From: Apostichopus japonicus
Lineage: Eukaryota > Echinodermata > Holothuroidea > Aspidochirotida > Stichopodidae
Assembly: GCF_037975245.1 (NCBI RefSeq)
Contig: NC_092569.1
Span: 11,935,001-11,999,000, forward strand
Length of the DNA stretch: 64,000 nt
Reading direction: 5' to 3'
The translations under genes were made by a program, and so were the position numbers. Below are positions 1-11,600 of this stretch, piece by piece. The first letter of the stretch is position 1, and each line of letters starts with the position of its first letter. The notes under the pieces are model-generated. The model made no database searches, had not been told where the DNA came from, and saw only the letters and a program-made list of their open reading frames with translations.

Positions 1-825
1 GTGTGTGTGCTTTTTTTTTCAAATTATAACATCCCTCAGTTCCGCCCAATTAGGTGTATATATTTAATCAGCAGTCTTTTTTATTCTTTTTTTTTCAAGT
101 GTGTTTATATATATTTGATTGGGGGGACTGAGGAATGTTATACTTTGTAAACCACATACACACCTAGTCTTCCCAATGGGAACGGCAGAAGGCTCATATC
201 AATTCAATAAGACAACGGGTTACTTTAAGCGCGCACACGCTGTGTGGATCGAGACAGGTGGACACCATGCTATTAGGTGATTGATATGACCCATTTATTT
301 TGATTCGGCGATACTTTCCCGTCTCAGGTCCCGTATTCTCTCTTTCATAACATTTTATCTTGACTCGGCCCGAAGTACTTAATTAGCGTTATTCAGTTTT
401 ACGACATGCCTTTATTGTAACCAATGAGGATAGCAAGTAAATATCACCACCTATAGTTTGCGGCAATTTTTTTTTGGCGCTGGGGGGGGGGGGGGGGGCG
501 GAGTTGCGACGAAGTTCTTTCATTCCCTCTCTCCACCTCTCTCCACCTCTTTTTTTCTCTTACTCATTCTTTCTTTCCATTCTTCATTTTCTTTCCTGTG
601 TATTCCTGTTCCTTTATATACTAGGTAGTATGAAAAAAATTGTGACAAATCATGAAACCTCTGTCTTTCCCGAGTGCAAACTCATCGGCCTATAAATGGC
701 CCGTTCTCTTTCTAACCCCCCCCCCCCCCCACGTTCACAAGTAATACAGTTGAACGCTATTTTGTGACTCATATACTAACTTGAAACGACCACGAGAGAG
801 ATTATCCACCTGCAGGTCGTGATTA
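1..825. other. No gene seen; simple sequence
   Basis: No supported coding sequence. It contains a 17-base G homopolymer at 482-498 followed by a CT-rich stretch to about 600, and a C homopolymer near 717-730. The short open frames here are compositional artefacts of these tracts. Confidence 0.6.
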
Positions 826-950
826 CAATAGGCGTAGGAGGCGGGTGCTGGGGGCGCTGCAGCCCCCCAACCAAATATATTTGAAAAAAAATTCGGGCAA
901 TATGCTAGAATTTTTCGGGCACCTCCTGAAAGAAATCTAATTTGCAATGT
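826..950 (-). mobile_element. Truncated MITE relic, same family as 20487-20773
   Basis: It begins with CAATAGGCGTAGGAGG, one base different from the terminal repeat CATAGGCGTAGGAG of the intact copy at 20487-20773. It shares the internal blocks ATTCGGGCAATATGCT, TTTTTCGGGCAC and GAAAGAAATCTAATTTGCAA with the reverse complement of that copy. A GC-rich insert (about 842-866) is absent from the other copy. No matching opposite end or target duplication was found, so it is probably a truncated or rearranged copy. Confidence 0.65.
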
Positions 951-972
951 GTTTATCAATGGTTAATCTTAT

Positions 973-1008
973 ATTATTATTATTATTATTATTATTATCA
1001 TTATTATT
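973..1008. repeat. (ATT)n microsatellite
   Basis: Uninterrupted ATT triplets with one ATC. It directly follows the MITE relic. Confidence 0.9.
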
Positions 1009-1320
1009 GTACCGACTTCCCCAATAATTCTAAGTTTCTAACCAATGTGGAAGGGTAACTACATGGAAAACGATTGTATGTTATTGGCACGCAAAATTTT
1101 GGTTATATTTTTCGTGCAAGTCGTTACAGCCGATGTAACAGCTGATGTTTCCTTGATTCGTAATGTCATATTAAGTATCAACCTGAGGTTCCTTATCAAG
1201 CGGCACAGACAATATATGCATTGGCGAGAGCCTTTACCATTAAATCTCAGGAAAGAATATTTATTATACTTTCAGTATATGGTTTCGCTTCATTTCGCTC
1301 ATCGTCAGCCCATTCGGCCC

Positions 1321-1862
1321 TGCTTCCCTCCTTCTCTCTCCTTCCCTCTCCAACCCTCTCCATCCCTCTACTCCCCTCTCCACCCTCCACCCCTCCTTCC
1401 CTCCTTCTCTCTCCTTCCCTATCCTTCCCTCTCCTTCCCTCCCCTCCCCTCCCCTTCCCTCTCCTCTCCTCTCTTCCTCTCCCCTCGCCCCTCCCCTTCC
1501 CTCCTTCCCAACTTCCCTCCTTCCCTCTCCTTCTCACTCCTTACCTCCTCCCCTCCTTTCCTCCTTCCTCTCCTCCCCTCTCCTTCCCTCTCCTCCCCTC
1601 TCCTCCCCTCTCCCTCCCCTCCTTCCCACCTCCCCTCCTTCCCTCTCCTTTCCTCTCCTTACATCCTCCCCTCCTCCCCTCCTTTCCTCCTTCCTTCTCC
1701 TTCCCTCACCTCCCCTCTCCTTCCCCTCCTTTCCTCTCTACCCCTCTCCACCCCTCTCCTCCCCTCTCCTCTTTCCCTCTCCTCCGCCTCCTTCCCTCCT
1801 TCCTTCTCCTTCCCTCTCCTTACCTCCTCCCCTCTCTTTCCCTCTCCTTCCCTCTTCCATTA
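1321..1862. repeat. Long polypyrimidine (CCCTCTCCTTCC-like) tract
   Basis: About 540 bases on the plus strand are almost only C and T, built of irregular CCCTCTCCTTCC, CCTCCCCTC and CTTCC blocks. Open frames on both strands (Pro/Ser/Leu-rich on plus, Gly/Arg/Glu-rich on minus) exist only because the tract contains no stop codons and are not genes. Such homopurine-homopyrimidine tracts can form triplex (H-DNA). It differs strongly from the flanking AT-rich sequence. Confidence 0.95.
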
Positions 1863-4082
1863 CTCCAAATGTACACTGTTTGCGAATACAAAAAAAAAAA
1901 GGAAAAAAGATCAAGGTGTTCTTCTCGTTTATATTTGGCCTCTCTCCTATGACATTATTACATGGAGCTTTTAAAAGTGGGTAAATTTCAAGTGTCTTGC
2001 GTTGAAGCAGCATGCTGTGTTTTGACCGAATGAAACAGTAGTGTCACCACGCCATTTGATTTCAAACTGTATGATTTGACTGTCAGCTATTGAGACCACC
2101 ACCACCACCCGTCGTATCCGGTTGCTTCGACACTGTTAAGCGCTATTCATATTTACTACAGTTCATCAAATATCATTACCAATGTAACGTGTGACAGCTT
2201 TATTCATTGCACCCTTCATTTATTACAGTGTTTTTGTCTCCATGTCTAGACATCTGTAGAAACATTAAAAAAAAAGAGAAGGGAGTATTACACTTTATTG
2301 GCATAAATAATGACTTAATTTTTGTCATTGTTATGTAGTTTAAAATACAATGCGGACTTTTCCCCCTTCACCCAAATCGCACATTATGACATAAGAGATA
2401 GACAATGTTCAAATGTGGTTATCTGTGTGAAAAATATTCCTTTGTGTTGTATAGCGTCTCATCCATGTCCCGCCCATCCCCTCCCCTGCCCCGCTTTACC
2501 CACCCCTCCCGCCGTTCCACCCTTACGACGTGGAGTATCCTGATTTTTAATGATTCCTAAGGTTCCCGTTGTAGAAATTATGCAATTTGCATTTAAAAAT
2601 TGTCATACGGTGTAAAGCGAGGTCTTCAAGTTGGAAATGAGAAAGAAAGAGTACACATGGCTTTAGATGACGTAAAATAATCACTGCGTGAGAGGGTAGA
2701 TGGGCAAGGGAGGAGGACCACCAGCTACGAGAGACGAGGAAGAGGAGATGAGGGAGATGAGGGAGGTGAGGGGGGGCAGGAAGAGGAAGAAAGAGCAACA
2801 CCACTCAAAATGTCGTCTGATATGTAACTATCGTTCATTTTCGGTCTAATTAAACATAAACGATTAAAGAAATGAATCATAACAAAAGGCAAACAAAACA
2901 CAATAGAACAACAACAACAACAACAACAACATAAAGAGAGAAAGAGATGGGAGGATGAAGAGAAAATGAAGACAAGTAAGTAAATACAATATAAAAGCGA
3001 GATCAAGACTTCAGTGTTTATTTAAATTTCCTTATTAACTGTTGCACAATTCTGTTTTTAAATATGATAGCAATATGTTTGTTTGAAATGATTACAGCAG
3101 TGAAAAATGACCAAATAAAGAGAGAGAGAGAGAGATAGACATGAAAATGTTACTATGATTGTCAAAAGCTGTCATGTGCAAGAATTCCTAATTGGTGAGA
3201 AACATTTACTTACAGAAAAGTGCAACACCGATATTTAAATGACCTATCTAGTCTAATACTAGCACACCTTTGCACAGCACTCCCAAGAAATTATGTACAT
3301 ATTGCTACCATCCCTGCCCTTGCCAGGGACATCCATAATACATGATCATACAAAAGATATCACTGAAGACATACACACAGGCATCCAGGGGTGGGTGGTG
3401 TGATGTAAACCCCATCCCAACCCCCCCCCTTTCACACCTTATATAATAATCAAAATGAAATTATTAGCAAAATTTTATTTCAGGGTGAGGATTCTCCCAG
3501 ACCTCCCCACCCCCCCCCCCCGCACATGGGGTGTCAGCTTCAACTAAGGACACACCCTCCTCCTTAACAAAATCTTGAATCCACTCTTGCCATCAATTTA
3601 CCATGAACTGCCTATGAGCTGACACCAAGTCCTTACAAACCACCCGGTATTGGGCAGAATTACTGAGTTTGCATTGGCTGACAGGTTTGACTGATCCTAC
3701 CACTACACCAGAGTACAGGTCCCCACCTCAGCAGGCCAAGTAATGATCAAACCTGGCTTCAAACAATAATAGGAGACTCAAAGGAAAAACCAAAACCAAG
3801 GAACTTGTTTGACAGTAAATATCCCTTCAAAATTGCCTTTTGAATACCATGCAAGCAGCATTTCTCAAAGTGTCAAATAACTGCAGAGAAGAATATAAGT
3901 GCTGTTCGGTAAGTTTGTGACCAATTTGGCATATCTAGCATTTGACATGATCCTTTTTATCGATATTCCGATCTGATTGACGACGGAAATGATTAGTCTG
4001 ATTCTAAACAAAACACTAGGACAAGAAATTACTAAGTCAAGAGCCAAAGTGCAGTTATTCCATCCAAAGTAACTGAATCACC
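1863..4082. other. No gene seen; microsatellites
   Basis: No supported gene. Contains (ACC)n near 2097-2108, an (AAC)n run at about 2908-2931, a (GA)n run at about 3119-3135, and C homopolymers near 3421-3429 and 3510-3522. Short open frames overlap these low-complexity tracts or are isolated. Confidence 0.6.
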
Positions 4083-4200
4083 TATATAAAAGATTCAAAT
4101 ATAAGATTCACATATATAAAAGATTCACATACATAAAAGATTCACATATATAAAAGATTCACATACATAAAAGATTCACATATATATAAGAATCACATAT
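4083..4200. repeat. Tandem 18-20-bp repeat, possible SINE tail
   Basis: About seven copies of a unit close to ATAAAAGATTCACATAYAT. Read on the minus strand it directly follows the tRNA-like region at 4201-4310, as a tandem 3' tail would follow a SINE body. Confidence 0.85.
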
Positions 4201-4310
4201 AGGACTGAGGTACCGAATGGCCTGAACGCGAGACCATGATTTTGGCACTGTGCCAATACAGAGCAATTCAGTCCAGATACTCTACCGACCACTTGTTTTA
4301 GCTAAATGAC
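4201..4310 (-). mobile_element. Candidate tRNA-derived SINE head
   Basis: The minus strand reads GGTCGGTAGAG (complement of 4280-4290), a good D-arm and A-box-like motif, then TATCTGGACTGAA resembling an anticodon arm. About 55 bases on comes CGTTCAGGCC (complement of 4219-4228), an approximate B-box. The A-to-B spacing fits a tRNA-like Pol III promoter. The body is followed by a tandem AT-rich tail at 4083-4200. It is too diverged to be a functional tRNA. A second copy would be needed to fix its ends. Confidence 0.45.
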
Positions 4311-5411
4311 TCACACAAGCTAAGAGCCAAATTTTACATTAAACTCAGACTTATTTTTACCTAAACTGATCGGGCCAAGCATTAGAACATAATTATGCTT
4401 GGGTAGCCGTTCAACGGTTATGCCCTAAAATAACTAACATAAGGTCCGAACTTTACCCGAACAATCATTTCCAAGTGCAAATTTCACAACTTGGCCAAAT
4501 GACTCCATTAACTGTTCAACTGTTGGGTTAACTGAACAGTCACTTTAGTATAGTCACTCACCAGGTTCTATTTTTCTTTTAAGCTCTGATACCGACCTTC
4601 GGCTTCGGCACTTAATCAAACCATACAATTAGTCCACTTACCCTATATGTATACTATGCATTCTATTTAAAGGTTTGCCAATCCAGTGGCCAAATATGGA
4701 CGGACCGATTAGACAGGTATGCATGAATCTGTCTGTATGAAATGAAATTATTGAATTATCAAAACATTAAATTGAATCCATGATAAATACTTTCAAAAAT
4801 ACTCTCACTATACTCAACATGAATGAAAAATATCAATTCATAATTTAAGAAATATAAAGAAAAAAATTTTACCATTAACTTCCAAATTCATTCAGCGTAT
4901 TAATTTCTTAATATTAATAATATCAAAACGAGCACTGAGTAATAGTACCACTAAATACGTGCTGGAGGGAAGTGACTCCTGATATATATAATGAAAGTTA
5001 TCATATATTTGGTTGAACAACCAGACAAGGTGTTTTTTTTTCTTCTTCCTTTTCTTTTCCCTTCTCAAATTTAAAAGCAACATCAAGGTTCATTTTCAAA
5101 TATGTACATTTAGATTGTAAATTTATAACGATAATAGTTGCACATATGAAGCAAATAAAGAAGAAATTTTTTTGAAGCAAATTTAAAAGCATTTTTAACA
5201 TTTCAACAGAACCGATCGATGGTACTTGACATGATACAAATATGAGATATTAGAAATGAGAAAAATCTGAAATGAATTGGCATTCGATTTTGCACCACTC
5301 GATGTTCCTTGTAAAAAATAGGGAAAATCTTAGACCATTCTGCTCAGTTGTTAGATTATCTATAAAAACCGGAATGTGATGTACCTTCTACTTTTCCGTA
5401 CGTTTAACATT
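4311..5411. other. No gene seen
   Basis: AT-rich sequence without supported coding potential, tandem structure or recognisable transposon ends. Confidence 0.5.
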
Positions 5412-5431
5412 CTGTAAAGAAATAACTACTG

Positions 5432-5513
<82 letters not shown>

Positions 5514-5659
5514 TATATACATGTATATATATCAGTTGTCTGATGATCTCTCAACGTGTGAAACTCTTGAGTAACAACCACTAGTCCACACTAGTCCACT
5601 AGTCTCAACATATATATATTTATATATATATATTTTTACACACAGTAGTTATTTTACAG
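5412..5659. mobile_element. Short inverted-repeat element carrying a hammerhead-like core
   Basis: The left end (from 5412, CTGTAAAG then AATAACTACTGTGTGT) and the right end (complement reads CTGTAAAATAACTACTGTGT from 5659) are imperfect inverted repeats of about 22 bases. Between them lie a (TA)n tract at about 5433-5512, a hammerhead-ribozyme-like motif at 5533-5579 and a second AT-rich stretch. No clear target duplication was found. The ribozyme-like segment is shared with the repeat at 54549-54720, so it is dispersed, not local. Confidence 0.55.
5533..5579 (+). ncRNA. Hammerhead-ribozyme-like motif, copy 1
   Basis: CAGTTGT (5533-5539) is followed by the core CTGATGA (5540-5546), a weak stem II (5547-5559), the core GAA (5560-5562), a stem III hairpin pairing ACTC (5563-5566) with GAGT (5569-5572), then A5573 at the expected cleavage position and ACAAC (5574-5578), which pairs with GTTGT of the 5' side to make stem I. 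Order and spacing match the hammerhead fold. Stem II has U-U mismatches in this copy, so activity is doubtful. Hammerhead ribozymes are known in several retroelement families; no associated protein is present here. Confidence 0.5.
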
Positions 5660-8160
5660 TGGACTTTAATCAAACGAAGCATTAATTGAATACAATATCA
5701 AACATGATCACCAAAAAATCATGTATAAATCTGACAGGAGAAAAAAAATTACTCCTTTAAGGAATGTACATATATGAATATATATAAAATTTATAATATA
5801 AATACATGAATAATTTTAAACATGAAGGCTTTGAATGTAGGTGGTTTATCTTTGGTCACCAAACTGGACGGAGCACTGGTTCATCCTCAAGACTTTCACA
5901 CCGATGAATCCCAAATACCAAGATAAATATTCAAGTTTAGCACATGTAAACAGAACTTAAACTGTTTAGATTAAAGACTCCACAAAGAAAGTTATTTGCA
6001 ACACACCTTTCCATGGGCGAGTTTAAAAAAAATATATAAAAAATGAAAAAGCTGTGTTTAATTTAAGGAGGATCATTGGTTAAAGCTATGTATCATGATA
6101 AAAGCAGGAAATCTATGAAGCAAGAATATGATTGAAAGCAGAATATGAAAGAAGGAAATCAATGAAAGCAGGATATGTATATGAAAGCAGGATATTTATA
6201 TGAAAGCAGGACTTCTTAAGTCTTCTCAAAGATCAGTACATTAGAAGGCAGGCACTTTGCAGACTCATATGATCAAATTTCCATTAAAAATAAATCAAAA
6301 AAACTCTCAAAAAAACTCCAAAAAAGAAGGAAAGCTTTTCAGCTCCTTTAATTTTTTCGGATCGTTTTGGCAATGACGGTCACAAAACTGTCTGGCAACA
6401 ACCTTCTTAAAATCATGCATATTCATGTCTCTCATTAACATTTCGAAGGTTGAGGAATAGTAAGTGGTAGATCAACTTACTGTAACGATATTGATAACAA
6501 TAACTTCAAATATGACTTTCCAAAATTGCGTATCATTGCATACAAGGTGACCCTCTCGGGTGACTGAAATGGAAGGAATTCTGCAACCTTAACGACGAAT
6601 GTGGACAATATATATATGAATGTACATATATTCAAATTTACACCTTTCAACAAGTAGTACAATCGAATGTAATTTACATAGTGAAAGAGTAATCTAAACC
6701 ATTCAATTGTTGATTGGATTTTTAGCACAAAAACTTCAGTTTGAAACAGCGAAATATTATATATACATGGTTGCTAACTCTACAAAAAAGCAACTATTGC
6801 TGAAACTTTACATTTTGGGTTTTTACGTTTGAGTAAAGAAGGATGTTTATCAATTAAAGGTAGAGCATGATCAATGCAGAAACTCAAATTTTTTTCTTTT
6901 TCTTCTAATTGATATTTATTACATTTCGCATTTAGTTTTCTTTACTTAGAACTCTTCCAACCTTTCCTTAATTCTCACAAAGCACAATGGTGTAGAAAAG
7001 AGAAAAAAAAAAACACTGCTTACACGGAAAAATTTGATTATCATTGGACACAAACCTTGAACTACTAAAACCTTGAAGGTGTCTGTGCTGACACAATGTT
7101 GAAGTAACAATTTGGTGTATTCTGTGAATAACCCTGGCAAATGTCAGACTCTGAGTAAACCTTACTTACAAACACAGTCTTTTTGCCTTTCATTCATATA
7201 TCCACAAAGGAAATTAATTTTGTCTCACAAACAAACAAAATAAGACATGACATCAAGAGTGCTCAGACTGCCAGGTGAACACAGACATTGACATCTTTGT
7301 TAGCTGTAAAGCCAGATCATAAAGGGGACAAACGTGTGCCCATGATCTCATCAGAGGCCCACATTTAGTTGACACTTAAAAACAGATAGCTTTGATTAAC
7401 TGTGGCAAATGTCAGATTGAGTAACATTATTACCACCACTGAGCTGACACAGTCTTTTGCTCTTCATTCAAAATGTATGTCGACAAAAGAAAATCATTTT
7501 TTCTCACAAACCCAAAATATGTATGTCGACAAAGGAAAATCATTTTCTCTCACAAACAAACAATATGAAGCGTGACAGCTCAGAGCAGGCAGACTGCCAG
7601 GTGAACAGGCCGGCATTCCAAATGAATCACATTTCTTTGTTATAAAGCGAGACTACAAAGGGAAAACCAAGTGCAGGGAATAAGTGACCCGGTATCGCAT
7701 TTCAAAATGCTATGCAGAATGGTCATATTGCTATATACCAGTGCAAAGATGTATAGCAATTTTGGGTTGTTTTTTATAACACAGGGACTACAGTCTTTTA
7801 TAAGCGACAAAACTCAGGGACTTAAATTGTTACACAACAGTAAACACCTAAACTAGTCCCTGCGTGCCCATGATCACACCATCACAGCCGCCGATGTGAT
7901 ACAGTAAATGAAACATTTCACTGGCAAAACTAAAGTTTACCTTTTGACAATGAAAGCTTACATGTGGCATGCGTCCGTCACGTTAGATTTTGTCAGGGTC
8001 ACGTTTGCCTCCCACTCCTCGTTTTGCTTCAGTGTCACGACACTGAAAGCGAGTATCGTGTTCCAACACCTGCTTAAACGCCCCCTTTACTGTCATCTTT
8101 CCTCAACAGCCAATTTTCCTGCCTCATACAGAGACGAGTGCCGTGTTATCTCCTCCCACT
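5660..8160. other. No gene seen; 3' flank of the TIR gene
   Basis: No supported coding sequence. Contains short diverged repeats of GAAAGCAGGATATG at about 6120-6210 and a tandem duplication of about 48 bases at 7471-7566, with ATGTATGTCGACAAA in both copies. The proximal part is probably the 3' UTR of the minus-strand gene ending at 8161. Its polyadenylation site was not determined. Confidence 0.5.
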
Positions 8161-8693
8161 TTACCTCCGTCCGCTGAGATATTTCCGGAGCTTTTCCAGA
8201 AGAAGATGGAAATTCTGTTTGTACAGCTTGTCGTTACTGAAATCTACGGTGGAGGTGCGGGCCAGGATCCTCTTCACGGTGGACGGCCCCACGTCGGGGG
8301 GCCAGGCGACGAACCTTAGCAGAACCGGGACGATGAGCTTGCCCAGGGAATCGGCCAGGACGATGTCCTTCAGACAATTCTCCGACTGCAGGTACCTGGG
8401 AGTGATGCAACACACCACGATCGCCGACGACTTCATGTTGCGGTGCAGGTGGACCTGCAGGCCCTCGCTGGCGACGGACGTCTGACCGGCGGGCTTGTGG
8501 ACGCTGTTCCGCAGGCTGCCCCCGCTGCTTCCACGCTGAGTCTGAGATATGGTAGAGCTGGAATCAGCGAAGCACGGGATGGCGTGGTTCTCCAGCAGAC
8601 GTCTGATTTCGGCCACTTTACTCTGGGCATCCCACTGGTAGCTGATGTAGACCCTGGATTCTACAAAATCACTGCCACCGTACCAAGGCGAAC
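8161..8693 (-). CDS. Exon 4, last coding exon, of the TIR-SAM-TIR-TIR gene (TIR 3)
   Basis: Acceptor TATATTCTTTAG|GTTCGCC fits phase 1, and the stop TAA is the complement of 8161-8163. It encodes residues 499-675. TIR 3 begins RVYISYQWD (512-520) and includes SSAIVVCCITPRYLQSENC (587-605) and VLADSLGKLIVPVLL. A Ser/Gly-rich insertion (about 543-575) replaces the usual BB-loop region. The residue expected to be the catalytic Glu in NADase TIRs reads Asp608, suggesting a binding rather than catalytic role. GC content is much higher than in the flanks. Confidence 0.88.
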
Positions 8694-11600
8694 CTAAAGA
8701 ATATACGTAAAACATTCCAGTTTTCAAGATTCACAATGATTATATATTCAAGATGCTACTCAGCCCCTTCAAATTCAGACAGCTAATGAATGAATATAAT
8801 CATATGAAAACAAAGTATTGTTATTTCAATTTGTGGTGATCAAATCTGAATAGAAAAACCATGCCAAGCTTGTACCCAAAGATAAAATACTTGCAAACTA
8901 TTTTCAATGGAATGGTCCAAAAAAAACACATGCCATGTTAAGGCTGTAACCTTTCACACTTTTAAAAATTGTGGAACCAGATTTCACAGTGACTATCTGT
9001 CATAATGTTACAATTTTTGGTATAATTTGTAAGAAAATGGTGAAATTATTTCTAGATCGATTTACAGATATTTGAATACTTTTTAAATAAAATAAGGTTT
9101 GATATATAAGGCAAAATCATTTGAATCTGACTATCATGAACTATGTATTATGTCAAGAGTTGACAGCGATCCTACCAAACCCTGTGTTTCATGCTGTGCC
9201 ACAAACTCTGAATTGTGTATGGCACACTTAGAATGGTCCAGTAAATGAAAGGCATTTAATAATATAAAGCATAGGTCAACCAACTGTGGGGATACATTAG
9301 ATTCTGACTTTAAGCAGACTAACCCTCTATATCAGAATATTACAATGTCTTGTATGAAGCACTTCTTTTCACCCCATAAGCATTTCTTCTCTGGTTGAAC
9401 ATTTTTTCAGGATATGAAGCTTTACAGTTTCATTTCAGATAATTGCAGGAAAACTGCAAATAACCATAAATTTTATGTAATAATCTGACTGGAAGATGTT
9501 ACTAACAAACTGTCAACTAAAAACTAGTCAAAGCTCATTGTAACGACATAAAAAAAAAATAATAATAATAATTATAAAAAATATTTTTAAACAGAGGTTT
9601 TTCTTAGTTTCATCAATATTTTCGTCAACTATGGTACAAAAAAGTTTCTGATAAAATGGCCAAACGTTGACAATTTGATCTATTTTTTCTACTTTTTATT
9701 TTAATTTAAATGGACAGGACAACATAATTGATAAAACTGATATCTTTGGTGGGTAATCGCCCTGGAAGGTACCAACTTTAAGAGTCCACTAAGCAGCCAC
9801 ATGTGTATGCTGGAGAAACCAAAAGGCTTGTAACTTGTACACTTAATATAGGATGGCTATTCAAGTTAGTTTTAGCTCTCTATAGATCTTTAACAATTTG
9901 AAAGACCATAACAGATGTAAATACAGTGCATCTCTACTGGATGAAAGCCCCCCTCCCAATATAAGTGTGGCTAAGATGCCACTAACTTGTACACTTAATA
10001 TAGGATGGCTATTCAAGTTAGCTTTAGCTCTCCATAGATCTTTAACAATTTGAAAGACCATTACAGATGTAAATATAGTGCAACTCTTCTGGATGAAAGC
10101 CCCCTTCCCAATATAAGTGTGGCTAAGATGCTACTAACTTGTACACTTAACATAGGATGGCTATTCAATTAAGTTTTAGCTCTAATGGGTATTTTAAGAT
10201 TTGAAAGACCATTTCAGATGTAAAAATAGTTAATTTCTAGTGGATGAAAGACCCCCCCCCCTCGAATATAAGTGTGGCTAAGGTGCCACATGTGTATGCA
10301 GGAGAAGCCAAAAGGCTTGTAACTAGGAGGGCTATTCAATTTAGTTTTAGCTCTTTATGGATCTTTTAAAATTTGAAAGATCATTTCAGATGTAAAAATA
10401 GTGGATTTCTAGTGAATGAAGGCCCCCCCCCCCCTCAAATATATATATAGCCACATGTGTATGCAGGAGAAGCCAAAAGGTGTCAGTGACACTTCACATA
10501 GGATGGCTATTCAAATTACAGTTTTAGCTCTTTATGGATTTCTTATAATTTGAAAGACCATTTTAGATTTGAAAATAGTGGATTTCTTCGGCATGGAGGC
10601 CCACTCAGCCCCCCCCCCCCCCCCCCCTCTGCTCAATATAAGGAACAAAATGAAACAAAAATTCCTATATTACTTCTCATATACCTTAAAATAAAAAGTT
10701 CAATCAACATGTGATCGCTCACCTGACATAGAACTTAGCACACGTAATGGTCGCAACCCCTCGGTCATTCTGTTCAGGTAGCTCTGTTCTAAAACTACAC
10801 CCGGCACCTTCTTCAATGGCTTAATTTGATGTTCCAAAATGTCAATGCTTTCGTTGTACATCTTACTCTCAAAGTCAATTGCCATGCTTTCACCTACAAT
10901 ACAAAATAAATTGTACAAGAAAACATTGGAAAACATAGTTAGAAGGTATCAATTTACCAGAAAAGTGGCTGATACAAAAAATATATATATAAATGTCTAT
11001 ATATATAGATGTCTATATATATAGATGTCTATATATATATATATACATACATAACATACACACATAAATTAATTAATTAATTAATAAAAGAGAAGGGGAT
11101 AGTATGACACAATATGACTTGGGATATTTTTTTTTCTATTACTATTTCTGTTTTAGCAGAATTCATGTAGACCAACCAAAAGCAATCTCTATTACTGAGA
11201 TGAGCTAAAGTATGTTTTGAATCATCTTATCAACATTACAGTTTTTGATGATTGCTTGCTCTCCCTATCATCATCCTTTCCAATAATTTGAAGATTATTT
11301 TCCAGTATAACATTACTTATTCCCATGGCTAGAAATATGGTACAACTTGAAGATGATAGATGTAGCCGTGACACATGTTTAGTTGAAGGAAAAGAAAACA
11401 AAGATCAGGGAGGACAGACAGGCCCCATCAAGGACTATTTGAAAGAAAACACAAAGGCTCAACACAAAACCCTCAAATCTTATTGCAATATTCAAAATAA
11501 CTGTCTAAAGCAATGTTTACCCTATTAAAACCCTTTTATTGGAAGGAGAACTGACTCAGGCAAATCATTCCATTCATTCATAACCCTCTGAGAGAATTTA

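Noticed and set aside
1045-1974. 309-codon plus-strand open frame and partners on both strands
   Set aside because: They lie on the polypyrimidine tract, which has no stop codons by composition; the peptide is only Pro/Ser/Leu repeats.
7325-7360. Minus-strand CTGATGAG, a possible hammerhead core
   Set aside because: No GAAA partner at suitable distance and no pairing stems. The same holds for CTGATGA at about 38388 and 63703.
8443-8697. Plus-strand and second minus-strand frames over the last TIR exon
   Set aside because: Shadow frames in GC-rich coding DNA; the 8161-8693 minus frame carries the TIR motifs and matching splice phase.
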